DNA of 64,000 nucleotides from Sodalis ligni (GTDB lineage Bacteria; Pseudomonadota; Gammaproteobacteria; Enterobacterales; Enterobacteriaceae): NCBI RefSeq assembly GCF_016865525.2, contig NZ_CP075169.1, positions 1,116,337 to 1,180,336 of the forward strand, read 5' to 3'. Shown piece by piece: positions 10,110 to 23,161 of this stretch (position 1 is its first letter; each line of letters starts with the position of its first letter). The notes under the pieces were generated by a model. It saw only the letters and a program-made list of their open reading frames with translations, ran no database searches and was not told where the DNA came from. The position numbers and the translations under genes were made by a program.

Positions 10110-10607
10110 ATGCCCCCTGAGATAAGCCCCGAATCCTGCCGGCCGGCCGACTATGTCCATTTCAGCGGAAGGGGACGAAAGACAGATACCCGGGAAGATA
10201 TCGGGTTGGGCCATTCTTTGCTTTTGGAGCAGGATGGGAGGCTGGCATTGCAGCTGAAGGATACATTGTCCGTGGAACGTCCGGCCGGCCTCGGTGATAG
10301 CGGCCAACCGCCGGCTAATGCCTCCCCATTGCTGTCCATGCCGAGGGTGGTGGTGACCTTGGTGGAAAATGACGAAAGATTGATCATGCTGCAGAGAAAT
10401 ATTCCCACGGAAATTTTATCAAATAACGGGGCAATCGCTTTTTTTATTGCCGGGGAAATTAATAAATATACCCGAAGCATTAAAGTAGGCGTCAAAAATA
10501 GTGAGAATATCCTACCCACAAAATCAAACGTAGCAAACTCTGTCTATAGCGATCCCGTGGCTCTGCAAAAAAGCTGGATATTGGTCAATTTGATTCATAA
10601 CGATTAG
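10110..10607 (+). pseudogene. Toxin-like gene, fragment 6 (C-terminal part)
   Basis: 165 codons from an internal ATG; the frame is open back to the T4 run at 10062-10065, where it joins MGFDFTHFHF. It ends at the natural stop at 10605-10607 (SWILVNLIHND). No family recognised. No ribosome binding site supports independent translation from 10110. Confidence 0.55.
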
Positions 10608-10610
10608 CTT

Positions 10611-10725
10611 ATACCCGTCATACTTTAAGTGGCAGGTGTGTTGGCAATATTCGGCTCATCCATGGGCCTCGCCCCTTCGGGGCCGCTGCAAGCAGCGCTC
10701 CCGCAACTCGAATGATTTAGGGTAA
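10611..10725. repeat. Intergenic inverted-repeat element
   Basis: About 115 bp flanked by imperfect inverted ends: TATACCCGTCATACTTTAAG on the left and the reverse complement of ACTCGAATGATTTAGGGTA on the right. A short hairpin, GGGCCTCGCCCCTTCGGGGC, lies inside. Elements with such ends are common between genes in several Enterobacterales. No coding capacity. Confidence 0.55.
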
Positions 10726-10753
10726 ATAGTGATTGCTCACTCGACCAGGCTGC

Positions 10754-10783
10754 AAAAAAATACCCGGCCGCGACGGGCCGGGT
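10754..10783 (-). terminator. Rho-independent terminator of proS
   Basis: On the minus strand an 8-bp stem ACCCGGCC/GGCCGGGT with a 6-base loop is followed by ATTTTTTT, 24 bases after the proS stop. Confidence 0.9.
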
Positions 10784-10806
10784 AGTCGGGATCAATGCGA
10801 AGGGGA

Positions 10807-12534
10807 TTAACGCTGTGCCTTGCTGATTTCACCTGCCAGATAGTCGACGATATCGCTGATTTTTATCATTTGTTTCTCACCGGCGCCGCGGTGTTTATAT
10901 TCAACCTCTTCGCTGTCGAGGTTGCGATCGCCGATGACAACAGTATGCGGAATTCCAATCAGCTCCATATCGGCGAACATGACACCCGGCCGTTCCTTGC
11001 GGTCGTCCAGCAGCACCTCGATGCCTTTGGCGCGCAGCTTCTCGTACAGCCCCTCGGCCGCATCCTTGACCCGGAAGGATTTATGCATGTTCATCGGCAG
11101 GATGGCGACATGAAACGGCGCAATGGCTTCAGGCCATAAAATACCGCGCTCATCATGGTTTTGCTCAATGGCGGCGGCCACCACGCGGGTCACCCCGATA
11201 CCGTAACAACCCATGGTTAGCGTTTGGTTGCGTCCGTCTTCTCCCTGTACCGTGGCTTTCATCGCGTCGGAATACTTGGTGCCGAGCTGGAAAATATGCC
11301 CAACTTCAATACCGCGTTTAATGAGCAGCGTGCCCTTGCCGTCCGGGCTGGCATCTCCCTCCGCCACTTTCCGCAAATCGGCAACCTGGGGCAGCGGAAG
11401 ATCCCGCTGCCAGTTGATGCCGAAATAGTGCTTGCCGTCGATGTTGGCGCCGGCGCCGAAATCACTCATGGCCGCTACGCTGCGATCGATGACCAGCGGC
11501 AACGGCAAATTCACCGGCCCCAGGGAACCGGGACCGGCGCCAATGGCGGCGCGGATCTCTTCTTCAGTGGCGAATTCCAGCGGACTGGCCACCAGGGGAT
11601 GTTTCTCAGCCTTGATTTCATTGAGCTGATGATCGCCCCGCACCAGCAGCGCAACCAGTGGATAACCGGAATCTTCCCGGCCATGGACAATCAGGGTCTT
11701 GACGGTTTTTTCCACGGGTAAAGCGAACTGCTCCACCAGCTGCGCGATGGTTTTGGCGTCGGGCGTGTCAACCAGGCGCAATTCCTCGGCGGCTTCGCCA
11801 CGAGGGGTAGCCGGCGCCACGGCTTCCGCCAGTTCGATATTGGCGGCGTAGTCAGAACCGCTGGAAAAGACGATATCGTCCTCGCCGCTGTCCGCCAGCA
11901 CCTGAAACTCATGGGAGGCGCTGCCGCCAATGGAACCGGTATCTGCCTGTACCGCGCGGAAGTTCAGGCCCATGCGGGTGAATATCGCGCTGTAGGCTTG
12001 ATACATCGCATCATAGGTGGCCTGCAGGGATTCCTGCGTGGTATGGAACGAATAGGCATCCTTCATCACAAATTCCCGTGAGCGCATCACGCCGAAACGC
12101 GGGCGGACTTCGTCGCGGAATTTGGTCTGGATCTGATAAAAGTTCAGCGGCAGCTGTTTATAGGAGCTGATTTCATTGCGGACCAGATCGGTGATAACCT
12201 CTTCATGGGTCGGGCCGAGCACGAACGGCCGCTCGCCGCGATCGTTGAAGCGCAGCAGCTCGGGGCCGTACTGCATCCAGCGACCGCTTTCCTGCCAGAG
12301 GTCCGCCGGCTGGACCACCGGCATGGATATCTCAATGGCCCCGGCTCTGTCCATCTCCTCGCGCACAATGTTTTCAACCTTGCGCAAAACCCGCAGCCCG
12401 GTGGGTAACCAGGTATAAAGGCCCGAGGCCAGCTTGCGGATCATGCCGGCGCGCAGCATCAATTGATGGCTAATGACTTCAGCGTCGGCGGGAGTCTCCT
12501 TAAGGGTGGAGAGTAGATATTGGCTAGTACGCAT
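10807..12534 (-). CDS. proS: Prolyl-tRNA synthetase
   Basis: 575 residues (572 in E. coli) of the bacterial-type ProRS. It charges tRNA-Pro and hydrolyses Ala-tRNA-Pro through a YbaK-like editing insert. Class II motifs are visible: motif 2 in [21 protein letters not shown] split over two adjacent strands, motif 3 in GCYGIGVTR. The editing domain occupies roughly residues 225-400, and the anticodon-binding domain the last 110. Start ATG 12534 gives [19 protein letters not shown], as in E. coli. It precedes its own terminator. Cytoplasmic, essential, intact. Confidence 0.97.
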   Translation of the reverse strand: MRTSQYLLSTLKETPADAEVISHQLMLRAGMIRKLASGLYTWLPTGLRVLRKVENIVREEMDRAGAIEISMPVVQPADLWQESGRWMQYGPELLRFNDRGERPFVLGPTHEEVITDLVRNEISSYKQLPLNFYQIQTKFRDEVRPRFGVMRSREFVMKDAYSFHTTQESLQATYDAMYQAYSAIFTRMGLNFRAVQADTGSIGGSASHEFQVLADSGEDDIVFSSGSDYAANIELAEAVAPATPRGEAAEELRLVDTPDAKTIAQLVEQFALPVEKTVKTLIVHGREDSGYPLVALLVRGDHQLNEIKAEKHPLVASPLEFATEEEIRAAIGAGPGSLGPVNLPLPLVIDRSVAAMSDFGAGANIDGKHYFGINWQRDLPLPQVADLRKVAEGDASPDGKGTLLIKRGIEVGHIFQLGTKYSDAMKATVQGEDGRNQTLTMGCYGIGVTRVVAAAIEQNHDERGILWPEAIAPFHVAILPMNMHKSFRVKDAAEGLYEKLRAKGIEVLLDDRKERPGVMFADMELIGIPHTVVIGDRNLDSEEVEYKHRGAGEKQMIKISDIVDYLAGEISKAQR

Positions 12535-12734
12535 AATAATCAGGTTCCAAAAGGACGGCTAAACGCCATGGCTGCATCACGGCAGCGAAATATAAAAGTG
12601 GCTTAGTTTACCAGTGCCGGCGGGCGGTCAAAAGAGACAGGACAAAAAATTAACCAAAAGCGTCTATTTTTTATTGAAGTTGTTTTGCTTTGAGGTATCG
12701 GCCAAGGAGCGTGACGCCGTACGTAAGTGACCCT

Positions 12735-13475
12735 TCAGCCGACCGCGGGCGGAGGGGAATTCATGGCGGCGGCATCTTCAATGGCAATGACCTCGGCGAT
12801 GTTGCCGGTGACGCGCCAGCGGATATTGAATTCCATAAGCCGTACCGCATAGGTCTGCTCGCCGCCGTGAGTTTTACGATAGGCCGGGCGGGGATCCTGC
12901 GCCAGTACATCGCTGATGAAACGCCGCAAATGCGGATAACGGGGGGCAAGAGCCTCTATCCGTGCGGCCGCGCCGAGGGAAAAGTCCACCCCCATGTCAG
13001 CGGCGGGAATCTGTTGGGCAAAGCCCGCCCGAGCCGACGGGATGCTCTCCGCGTAGGGTAAATAGGGTTTGATGTCCACTACCGGGGTACCGTCCACCAG
13101 GTCCAGGCTGCCCAGTTCAAGCACCACTTCGGCTTTGAAAATGCGCACGGCGTTTAAGGCCACCAGGGACATGCCGATGGCATTGGGCCGGAAGGTGGAA
13201 CGGGTCGCGAAGACGCCGATCCGGCTGTTGCCGCCCAGGCGCGGCGGGCGCACAGTGGGATGCCAGCCTTGCCCCATGGTTTGGTTAAAGATAAACAGCA
13301 ACCAGATATGGCTGAACGCATCCAGGCCGCGTACCGCTTCCGGCTGATTATAAGGCGCCAGTAAATGCAGCTCGCCGGTGCCGTCCGGCACCAGACCCGG
13401 CTGCCGGGGTACCGCGAATTTTTCTTTATAAGGCGAGCGAATTACGCCGATTTGGCTAAGGCCGAACTCGCTCAT
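12735..13475 (-). CDS. trmO: tRNA (N6-threonylcarbamoyladenosine-37) methyltransferase TrmO
   Basis: 246 residues with the TrmO (TsaA/YaeB) beta-barrel core. It adds an S-adenosylmethionine methyl group to t6A37 of some tRNAs reading ACY codons. The family block FATRSTFRPNAIGMS is present near residue 95, as is the C-terminal region ending ALAPRY…QDPRPAYRK. The start codon overlaps the rcsF stop by 4 bases, as translationally coupled genes do. Ten extra residues rich in Ala and Pro lie at the C-terminus. Gene order proS-trmO-rcsF is that of E. coli. Confidence 0.93.
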   Translation of the reverse strand: MSEFGLSQIGVIRSPYKEKFAVPRQPGLVPDGTGELHLLAPYNQPEAVRGLDAFSHIWLLFIFNQTMGQGWHPTVRPPRLGGNSRIGVFATRSTFRPNAIGMSLVALNAVRIFKAEVVLELGSLDLVDGTPVVDIKPYLPYAESIPSARAGFAQQIPAADMGVDFSLGAAARIEALAPRYPHLRRFISDVLAQDPRPAYRKTHGGEQTYAVRLMEFNIRWRVTGNIAEVIAIEDAAAMNSPPPAVG

Positions 13476-13882
13476 TGCGTCACTTTAAGCGCCGTACCCT
13501 GGCAGACCGCTTGCGCGTAGCATCCGGCCACCGACCTGACCATTTCGCATTGGTGCAACAGCACGGCGTTGCCCTTCATACGGGCTGCCCGGACCTGCAT
13601 GTCCTTGCGAGCCGCGGCGATACTCGGCGGCGGATCCTGCAGATTGACCTGGCAGGTGGAACCATAGACTTCCCCTAAATCACGGAAGGGCTTGCCCACC
13701 AATTCTTCCGCGGATTTATATAATTTTGCCGGCAGCGGGCGCACTGCGGGTTTATGGCTCGTCAAGGGACTACTAAACGGCGTGATGGCGGTATGTTGAT
13801 TTGCGGTTGATGACGCGGGCGAATGTATCCATGAACATCCTGTCAGCGAGAGCACCAAGATACATCCTGGTAAGGCACGCAT
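13472..13882 (-). CDS. rcsF: Outer-membrane stress-sensing lipoprotein RcsF
   Basis: 136 residues with a lipoprotein signal peptide ending LSLTGC (Cys16). RcsF senses envelope damage and triggers the Rcs phosphorelay via IgaA. The folded domain has the four cysteines that form two disulfides in E. coli RcsF (STCQ, HQCE, AGCY, AVCQ). Between Cys16 and the domain lies the Pro-rich linker expected for threading through porins. The last 4 bases overlap trmO. Confidence 0.94.
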   Translation of the reverse strand: MRALPGCILVLSLTGCSWIHSPASSTANQHTAITPFSSPLTSHKPAVRPLPAKLYKSAEELVGKPFRDLGEVYGSTCQVNLQDPPPSIAAARKDMQVRAARMKGNAVLLHQCEMVRSVAGCYAQAVCQGTALKVTQ

Positions 13883-13947
13883 ACGTTTTCCTCGGATTGG
13901 AGTTGTTATTTAACTGGCGCTATTGAATCAATGTACGGCCAAAATAA

Positions 13948-13971
13948 CAAGGCGGGCCGAAGCCCGTCTTG
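13948..13971 (-). terminator. Terminator downstream of metNIQ
   Basis: On the minus strand a 10-bp stem with a TTCG tetraloop is followed by TTATTTT, about 30 bases after the metQ stop. One G-U wobble in the stem. Confidence 0.8.
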
Positions 13972-14001
13972 ATAAAAGCGCACTAAAGTGACAAAAAAAT
14001 T

Positions 14002-14817
14002 TTACCAGCCTTTCACCGCACCGCCATTAAAGATTTTATTGGCCGCGTCGTTAACTTCATCGGACTCATAGGCCTGAACGAATTTTTTGACGTTTTCCGC
14101 GTTTTTATTATCTTCCCGGGCCACGATCAGATTGACATAGGGAGACTCTTTATCTTCCACAAACAGCCCGTCCTTGGCGGGGGTCAGGCCGATCTGGCTG
14201 GCATAAGTAGTATTAATGATGGCCAGGGCGATCTGCTGGTCGTCAAGGGAACGAGGCAACTGCGGCGCTTCCAATTCCACCAGCTTCAGGTTTTTCGGAT
14301 TTCCCACGACATCCAATACGGTGGGTTGCAGGCCGGTGCCGTCTTTCAATGTAATAAGCCCGACTTTTTGCAGCAGCAGCAAGGAACGGCCCAGGTTGGT
14401 GGGATCGTTAGGCAGCGCTACCTGTGAGCCGTCCTTCAATTCACTAAGGGATTTTATCTGTTTTGAATAGCCGGCGATGGGGTAGACAAAGGTATTACCT
14501 ACCGGAACCAGCTTATAGCCGCGATCCTTGATTTGCTGATCGAGATAAGGTTTATGCTGGAAAGCATTGGCATCGATATCCCCTTTGCTCAGCGCCTCGT
14601 TGGGCAACACGTAATCATTGAAGGTCACCAGTTCCACGTCGAGGCCGTATTTCTCTTTAGCGACTTTCTGCGCGACTTCCGCCACCTGCTGTTCCGCGCC
14701 GACGATGACCCCGACCTTGATATGGTTCGGATCTTTCTTGTCCTGCCCGCAAGCAGTCAACGCCAATGCGCCTACCAAAGCGCCAACGGTTGCCAGGGTC
14801 CTGAAATTAAAAGACAT
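14002..14817 (-). CDS. metQ: Methionine ABC transporter substrate-binding lipoprotein MetQ
   Basis: 271 residues. The signal peptide ends ALTAC, so the mature protein is lipid-anchored at Cys23. It captures D- and L-methionine for MetNI. NLPA-family features include VLPNEALSKGDIDANAFQHK and the C-terminal IFNGGAVKGW. Last gene of metNIQ, 77 bases after metI. Regulation by MetJ is expected from the met box before metN. Confidence 0.96.
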   Translation of the reverse strand: MSFNFRTLATVGALVGALALTACGQDKKDPNHIKVGVIVGAEQQVAEVAQKVAKEKYGLDVELVTFNDYVLPNEALSKGDIDANAFQHKPYLDQQIKDRGYKLVPVGNTFVYPIAGYSKQIKSLSELKDGSQVALPNDPTNLGRSLLLLQKVGLITLKDGTGLQPTVLDVVGNPKNLKLVELEAPQLPRSLDDQQIALAIINTTYASQIGLTPAKDGLFVEDKESPYVNLIVAREDNKNAENVKKFVQAYESDEVNDAANKIFNGGAVKGW

Positions 14818-14894
14818 ATCCCTTTCCTCTTATGGGTTGATTATTATTTCATTGAAGCGCCGGCATGGCGGCTTCATTTTTTTAAGACTATCAG

Positions 14895-15548
14895 TTACTT
14901 ATGAGTAACCGCTTTAACGATTTTATCGCCGCTGATTTGTATCAAAAACACCAGGACAACCAGTAAAATCAGTACGGTATTCATCACCGTGGCGTTATAA
15001 CCGATATAGCCGTATTGGATACCGATTTGCCCAAGTCCGCCTGCGCCCACGGCGCCGCCCATGGCAGAATAGCCCACCAGGGTAATCAGCGTAATGGTGG
15101 CGGCGTTAACCAGCCCGGGCAGGGCCTCGGGTAATAAAACCTTGCGGATGATTTGCATCGGCGTCGCGCCCATGGCGCGGGAGGCTTCAATAAGCCCGGT
15201 GGGTATTTCCAGCAGCGCATTTTCCACCATACGGGCAATAAAAGGCGCGGCGCCGACGGTTAACGGCACGATGGCCGCCTGCAGTCCGATGGACGTGCCG
15301 ACGATCATGCGGGTAAAGGGGATCATCCAGACCAGTAAAATAATAAACGGAATAGACCGGAAGATATTCACTATCGCGGAAGTGGTTCGATAAAGCCTGG
15401 GATTTTCGATGATCTGCCCGGGGCGGCTGGTATAAAGTAAAACGCCGATGGGCAATCCCACCACAAAACCAAAGAAACCGGAAACAAAGGTCATCGCCAG
15501 CGTCTCCCAGATCCCTTTGGCAAACAGCCCTAACATGGCTTCAGACAT
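14895..15548 (-). CDS. metI: Methionine ABC transporter permease MetI
   Basis: 217 residues with five predicted membrane segments. The EAA loop, [20 protein letters not shown], docks to MetN. It forms the MetN2I2 importer of the inner membrane. The start overlaps the end of metN by 8 bases. Confidence 0.96.
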   Translation of the reverse strand: MSEAMLGLFAKGIWETLAMTFVSGFFGFVVGLPIGVLLYTSRPGQIIENPRLYRTTSAIVNIFRSIPFIILLVWMIPFTRMIVGTSIGLQAAIVPLTVGAAPFIARMVENALLEIPTGLIEASRAMGATPMQIIRKVLLPEALPGLVNAATITLITLVGYSAMGGAVGAGGLGQIGIQYGYIGYNATVMNTVLILLVVLVFLIQISGDKIVKAVTHK

Positions 15549-16572
15549 ACCCTAATACCTCCACCTTAACGTGCTGTTCCTGCAAAAAAGCGATGGCGGC
15601 ACGGGAGTTTTCCGCATCACCCGCCATCTCCGCCAGCATAATGCCGAATTTAACCCCGCCGGCGTAATCCATCTGGGCGCTGATGATATTGTTATTGACA
15701 TTGAAGCGCCTGGCGGCTTCGGACAACAGCGGCGCATCCACCGACTGGCCGGTAAACTCCAACTGCAGGATGGGAATTTTCCCCTCGGCGGGCTGGGGCG
15801 ACATCCGCTGCAAATAGTCCTCCGGAATATCGAGGTGCAGGGTAGAGCGGATAAACTGCTGCGCCAGCGGCGTTTTCGGATGGGAAAACATTTCGCTCAC
15901 CGTATCTTGTTCTATAAGTTCTCCCTGGCTGATGACCGCGACCTGATCACAGATGCGTTTCACCACGTCCATCTCGTGAGTAATTAATAAAATGGTCAAT
16001 CCCAGCCGGCGATTAATATCCTTTAATAATGCCAAAATCGAACGGGTGGTAGCCGGATCCAATGCGCTGGTGGCTTCGTCGCATAGCAGGACTTTGGGAT
16101 TACTGGCCAGGGCGCGGGCGATGGCTACCCGCTGCTTCTGGCCGCCGGACAGATTAGCGGGATAGGCATCGGCTTTATCTTCCAGTCCCACCAAGGCCAA
16201 CAGCTCCGCAACACGTTTTTTGATGTCGTTTTTCGGCAGGTTGTCCAACTCCAGCGGCAGGGCGATATTGCCCGAAACCGTACGGGAAGAAAGCAGATTG
16301 AAATGTTGAAAAATCATGCCCATTTGCCGGCGGGCAATGATGAGCTGCCGCTCCGACAGGGTGGTCAGATCCTGTCCGTCCACCAATACCGAACCGCTGG
16401 TGGGACGTTCCAACAGGTTTACGCAGCGGATCAAGGTACTTTTGCCGGCGCCGGATGCGCCGATAACCCCGTATATCTGGCCGGCGGTCACGTGCAGGCT
16501 GACATCAGACAATGCGGCTATGGTCTGCGTTCCCTGGATAAAGTGCTTAGTAATATGAGAGAGTTTAATCAT
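15541..16572 (-). CDS. metN: Methionine ABC transporter ATPase MetN
   Basis: 343 residues. Walker [10 protein letters not shown] (residue about 38), signature [15 protein letters not shown], Walker [12 protein letters not shown] and switch His in LLITHEMD. The C-terminal 100 residues form the NIL domain, which binds methionine and inhibits the pump from inside. First gene of the operon metN-metI-metQ. Confidence 0.97.
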   Translation of the reverse strand: MIKLSHITKHFIQGTQTIAALSDVSLHVTAGQIYGVIGASGAGKSTLIRCVNLLERPTSGSVLVDGQDLTTLSERQLIIARRQMGMIFQHFNLLSSRTVSGNIALPLELDNLPKNDIKKRVAELLALVGLEDKADAYPANLSGGQKQRVAIARALASNPKVLLCDEATSALDPATTRSILALLKDINRRLGLTILLITHEMDVVKRICDQVAVISQGELIEQDTVSEMFSHPKTPLAQQFIRSTLHLDIPEDYLQRMSPQPAEGKIPILQLEFTGQSVDAPLLSEAARRFNVNNNIISAQMDYAGGVKFGIMLAEMAGDAENSRAAIAFLQEQHVKVEVLGYV

Positions 16573-16653
16573 ATTTTTTATTGTAAACAGTTACCTGTGG
16601 CAAGGATGAAATTATGTTATTAACGCCAACGGGTGCTAATGGGGTGGATGTTA

Positions 16654-16677
16654 GGGCGTCTAGACGTCTAAGTCAAC
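16654..16677 (-). promoter_or_regulatory. MetJ operator (met boxes) upstream of metN
   Basis: A perfect consensus met box AGACGTCT at 16662-16669, flanked by the weaker 8-mers GGGCGTCT and AAGTCAAC. MetJ binds arrays of such 8-bp boxes. It lies about 80-105 bases upstream of the metN start. Confidence 0.8.
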
Positions 16678-16754
16678 CAGGATTCATTTTCTAGGTTTTC
16701 CACTGTCTAAAACGTGCGATACTACCCGCTGTTTATATCCTCAGGAGCCAATCA

Positions 16755-17327
16755 GTGGCACAGCTTGTTCCCGCAATATTTTTAGACCGCGACGGTACCA
16801 TTAATGTCGATCACGGTTACGTATTTGAGATTGATGATTTTCAGTTTATTGATGGCGCTATCGAAGCCATGCAGGAACTGAAAAAAATGGGTTTTGCCCT
16901 GGTGGTGGTGACTAACCAGGCCGGCATCGCCCGCGGCAAATTCACCGAAGACCAATTTATGCGCTTGACCGAATGGATGGATTGGTCGCTGGCGGATCGC
17001 GAAGTGGAATTGGACGGTATCTATTTTTGCCCGCACCATCCGGACGTTGGTGAAGGCGAATATCGTCAGGATTGCGACTGCCGCAAACCCAAACCCGGGA
17101 TGTTGCTGGATGCGCAAAAATTTCTGCACATCGACATGGCTGCTTCTTATATGGTGGGCGACTCAGCCAAGGATATGCTGGCTGGCCGGGCGGCGGGCGT
17201 CGGCACCACTGTCTTGGTGCGTACCGGCAAGCCGCTTGATGAAGAGGGCCAAAAGCTGGCGGATTGGGTCATTGACAGCCTGGCGCAACTACCGGACGCG
17301 ATAAAACGGCAGTCGGCAAGGGCATAA
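16755..17327 (+). CDS. gmhB: D-glycero-beta-D-manno-heptose-1,7-bisphosphate 7-phosphatase GmhB
   Basis: 190 residues of the HAD superfamily. It removes the 7-phosphate during ADP-heptose synthesis for the LPS inner core. The nucleophile motif FLDRDGTIN is at residues 9-17; the zinc-binding CPHHP and CDCRKPKPG and the motif [10 protein letters not shown] follow. The start is a GTG at 16755 with AGGAGC upstream, giving [14 protein letters not shown] as in E. coli. It lies between metN (divergent) and an rRNA operon, the E. coli rrnH arrangement. Confidence 0.95.
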   Translation: MAQLVPAIFLDRDGTINVDHGYVFEIDDFQFIDGAIEAMQELKKMGFALVVVTNQAGIARGKFTEDQFMRLTEWMDWSLADREVELDGIYFCPHHPDVGEGEYRQDCDCRKPKPGMLLDAQKFLHIDMAASYMVGDSAKDMLAGRAAGVGTTVLVRTGKPLDEEGQKLADWVIDSLAQLPDAIKRQSARA

Positions 17328-17370
17328 CGGGCAAATTTTGACCGATCAAAAAAAATTTGACGATATTCGC

Positions 17371-17398
17371 TTGCCATTTCACAGCACCCCCCTATAAT
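17371..17398 (+). promoter_or_regulatory. rRNA promoter P1
   Basis: -35 TTGCCA (17371-17376), 16-base spacer, -10 TATAAT (17393-17398), followed by the GC-rich discriminator GCGCCTCC typical of stringently controlled rrn P1 promoters. AT-rich sequence upstream fits an UP element and Fis sites. Confidence 0.9.
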
Positions 17399-17470
17399 GC
17401 GCCTCCATCGACCGGGACTGTGAGCAGCTTCACAAGGACCGAAAACGAGTCAGAAGCAAGCCTGACGGGC

Positions 17471-17498
17471 TTGACACTGATAGGGGAAAGCGTAATAT
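17471..17498 (+). promoter_or_regulatory. rRNA promoter P2
   Basis: -35 TTGACA (17471-17476), 16-base spacer, -10 TAATAT (17493-17498), about 100 bp after P1, as in E. coli rrn operons. Confidence 0.85.
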
Positions 17499-17534
17499 AC
17501 GCCACCTCGCGCCAGACTGAATCATAGCGGCGCA

Positions 17535-17546
17535 TGCTCTTTAACA
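17535..17546 (+). promoter_or_regulatory. rrn leader boxA antitermination site
   Basis: TGCTCTTTAACA matches the boxA at which NusB-NusE load for rRNA antitermination. A second copy (CTGCTCTTTAACAAT) lies at about 19656-19670 in the spacer before the 23S gene. Confidence 0.85.
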
Positions 17547-17671
17547 ATTTATCAGACAATCTGTGTGGGCACTCACAAGACCGTATCGAAACACAACAAT
17601 ACAAGTCTTGAAGAGTGACAAACAGTTAATTCAAAAGATTAACCAGATGAAATCTTTGAGCATCAAGCTTT

Positions 17672-19214
<1,543 letters not shown>

Positions 19215-19368
19215 CCGAAAGATGCGCGTCGAGTGACGTGTCCACACAGATTGTCTGATAGAAGTGATGAGCAAACAGCTCGTATGGTTTACACGTGAAG
19301 CCCGGCTTCGCACGTGCAAGGCATCGTCCGAAGATAGGAGAGCAACGCGATGCGTTGTTCGACTAGAA

Positions 19369-19483
19369 AGAGGTCGCTTACTTTCATTAATGAAAGTTTC
19401 GCCTTACACGGAAAAGCAACGGGGTAGGTTGCAAGCGTATGGTAGAGGTCGCTCACTTTCATTAATGAAAGTTTCGCCTTACA
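19369..19483 (+). repeat. Duplicated 40-bp segment in the 16S-tRNA spacer
   Basis: Copies at 19369-19408 and 19444-19483 differ at one base. Each carries the perfect palindrome CTTTCATTAATGAAAG. The spacer also has hairpins at 19292-19320 and just before the tRNA. Confidence 0.85.
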
Positions 19484-19520
19484 AAAATACGCGAAGCAGC
19501 GCTTCGCAAGCGTATTTTTG
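19482..19520 (+). other. Long hairpin abutting the spacer tRNA
   Basis: CAAAAATACGC pairs perfectly with GCGTATTTTTG, with an inner GAAGC/GCTTC stem. The 3' arm includes the first base of tRNA-Glu. It may be a processing signal for RNase III or RNase P; function inferred. Confidence 0.5.
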
Positions 19521-19595
19521 TCCCCTTCGTCTAGTGGCCTAGGACACTGCCCTTTCACGGCGGTAACAGGGGTTCGAACCCCCTAGGGGACGCCA
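19520..19595 (+). tRNA. gltT: tRNA-Glu (anticodon TTC)
   Basis: 76 nt with encoded CCA; acceptor GTCCCCT pairs with AGGGGAC. The anticodon TTC is at 19554-19556 in the loop CTTTCAC, and the T-arm contains GGTTCGAACC. As the only spacer tRNA it matches E. coli rrnB, C, E and G, not rrnH, which has Ile and Ala. The symbol is generic; E. coli copies are gltT/U/V/W. Confidence 0.97.
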
Positions 19596-19916
19596 AACAG
19601 CCTACGTGTCTGATAAATTTCAGAGCGCATTTGAAAGAGTGCGCTGCGAAATACTGCTCTTTAACAATCCGGAACAAGCTGAAAATTTGAAAAAAACATG
19701 CTGAGCAAAATCAGTATGCGAGTCTCTCAAAGCAAGCAAACCTAAACAGGTCATCGCGTCAATGATGCCCCTGTTGAGGGATGAGCGAGAAAGCCCCGGC
19801 CAAGGCGCCCGGCGCGCAGCCAGCGGAGTGGACTAGATGTCCATGAGCATGGCGAGCACCGCGCAACACCGGCAGGGGCCTTTCGCAGCCATTCCGCAGA
19901 CACTTTAGGGTTGTGA
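19596..19916 (+). other. tRNA-23S internal spacer
   Basis: About 320 bp without a gene. It holds a boxA-like CTGCTCTTTAACAAT near 19656 and inverted segments around 19775 and 19860-19885 that would form the 23S processing stem. Confidence 0.7.
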
Positions 19917-22824
<2,908 letters not shown>

Positions 22825-22947
22825 ACAACACCTAAGGTGTTTGAGCTGTGAGAGCGTTGTCCGCAAGGGCGATGAGAGAATTTTCAGCGACTGTTCCGGA
22901 TAAAGGCCGACGGTCATCAGTAAAAGATGACGGTTGGATAACGAATT

Positions 22948-23067
22948 TGCCTGGCGGCACTAGCGCGGTGGTCCCACCTGACCCCATGCCGAACTCAGCA
23001 GTGAAACGCCGTAGCGCCGATGGTAGTGTGGGGTCTCCCCATGCGAGAGTAGGGAACTGCCAGGCAT
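22948..23067 (+). rRNA. rrf: 5S ribosomal RNA
   Basis: 120 nt from TGCCTGGCGGC to GGAACTGCCAGGCAT; the ends pair. Internal CCCACCTGACCCCATGCCGA is of the gamma-proteobacterial type. Confidence 0.97.
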
Positions 23068-23079
23068 CCAATTGAACGA

Positions 23080-23107
23080 AGCCCTCTGTGAAAACAGAGG
23101 GCTTTTT
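23080..23107 (+). terminator. rRNA operon terminator
   Basis: 10-bp stem AGCCCTCTGT/ACAGAGGGCT with a GAAA loop and a T5 tail, 12 bases after 5S. Confidence 0.93.
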
Positions 23108-23161
23108 CATATGCGTCAAACTGGCAGTTCACTACTCAAGGGCTTTTTAATGTCTATCATA

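Larger units (their letters stand above)
5046..10607 (+). pseudogene. Large toxin- or effector-like gene, broken by nine one-base deletions in A/T runs
   Basis: Six fragments rejoin into one frame of about 1,854 codons if one base is restored at each of nine places: T7 6440-6446, A4 7378-7381, T4 near 8337, T5 8803-8807, T4 8858-8861, A3 8926-8928, T3 9022-9024, T3 9873-9875, T4 10062-10065. Every shift goes the same way and no in-frame nonsense codon was found in the rejoined frame. The product has a polar N-terminus of about 80 residues (possible secretion signal), a hydrophobic membrane-inserting stretch near residue 550-620, three copies of an SLGxxxFxGxxN module, and a segment with His and Cys placed as in caspase-like self-cleaving proteases. 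Start ATG 5046 has AAGGATG 8 bases upstream. Base use is more AT-rich than the flanks, suggesting transfer. I do not recognise the family; a large secreted toxin or type III effector is inference. Confidence 0.72.
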
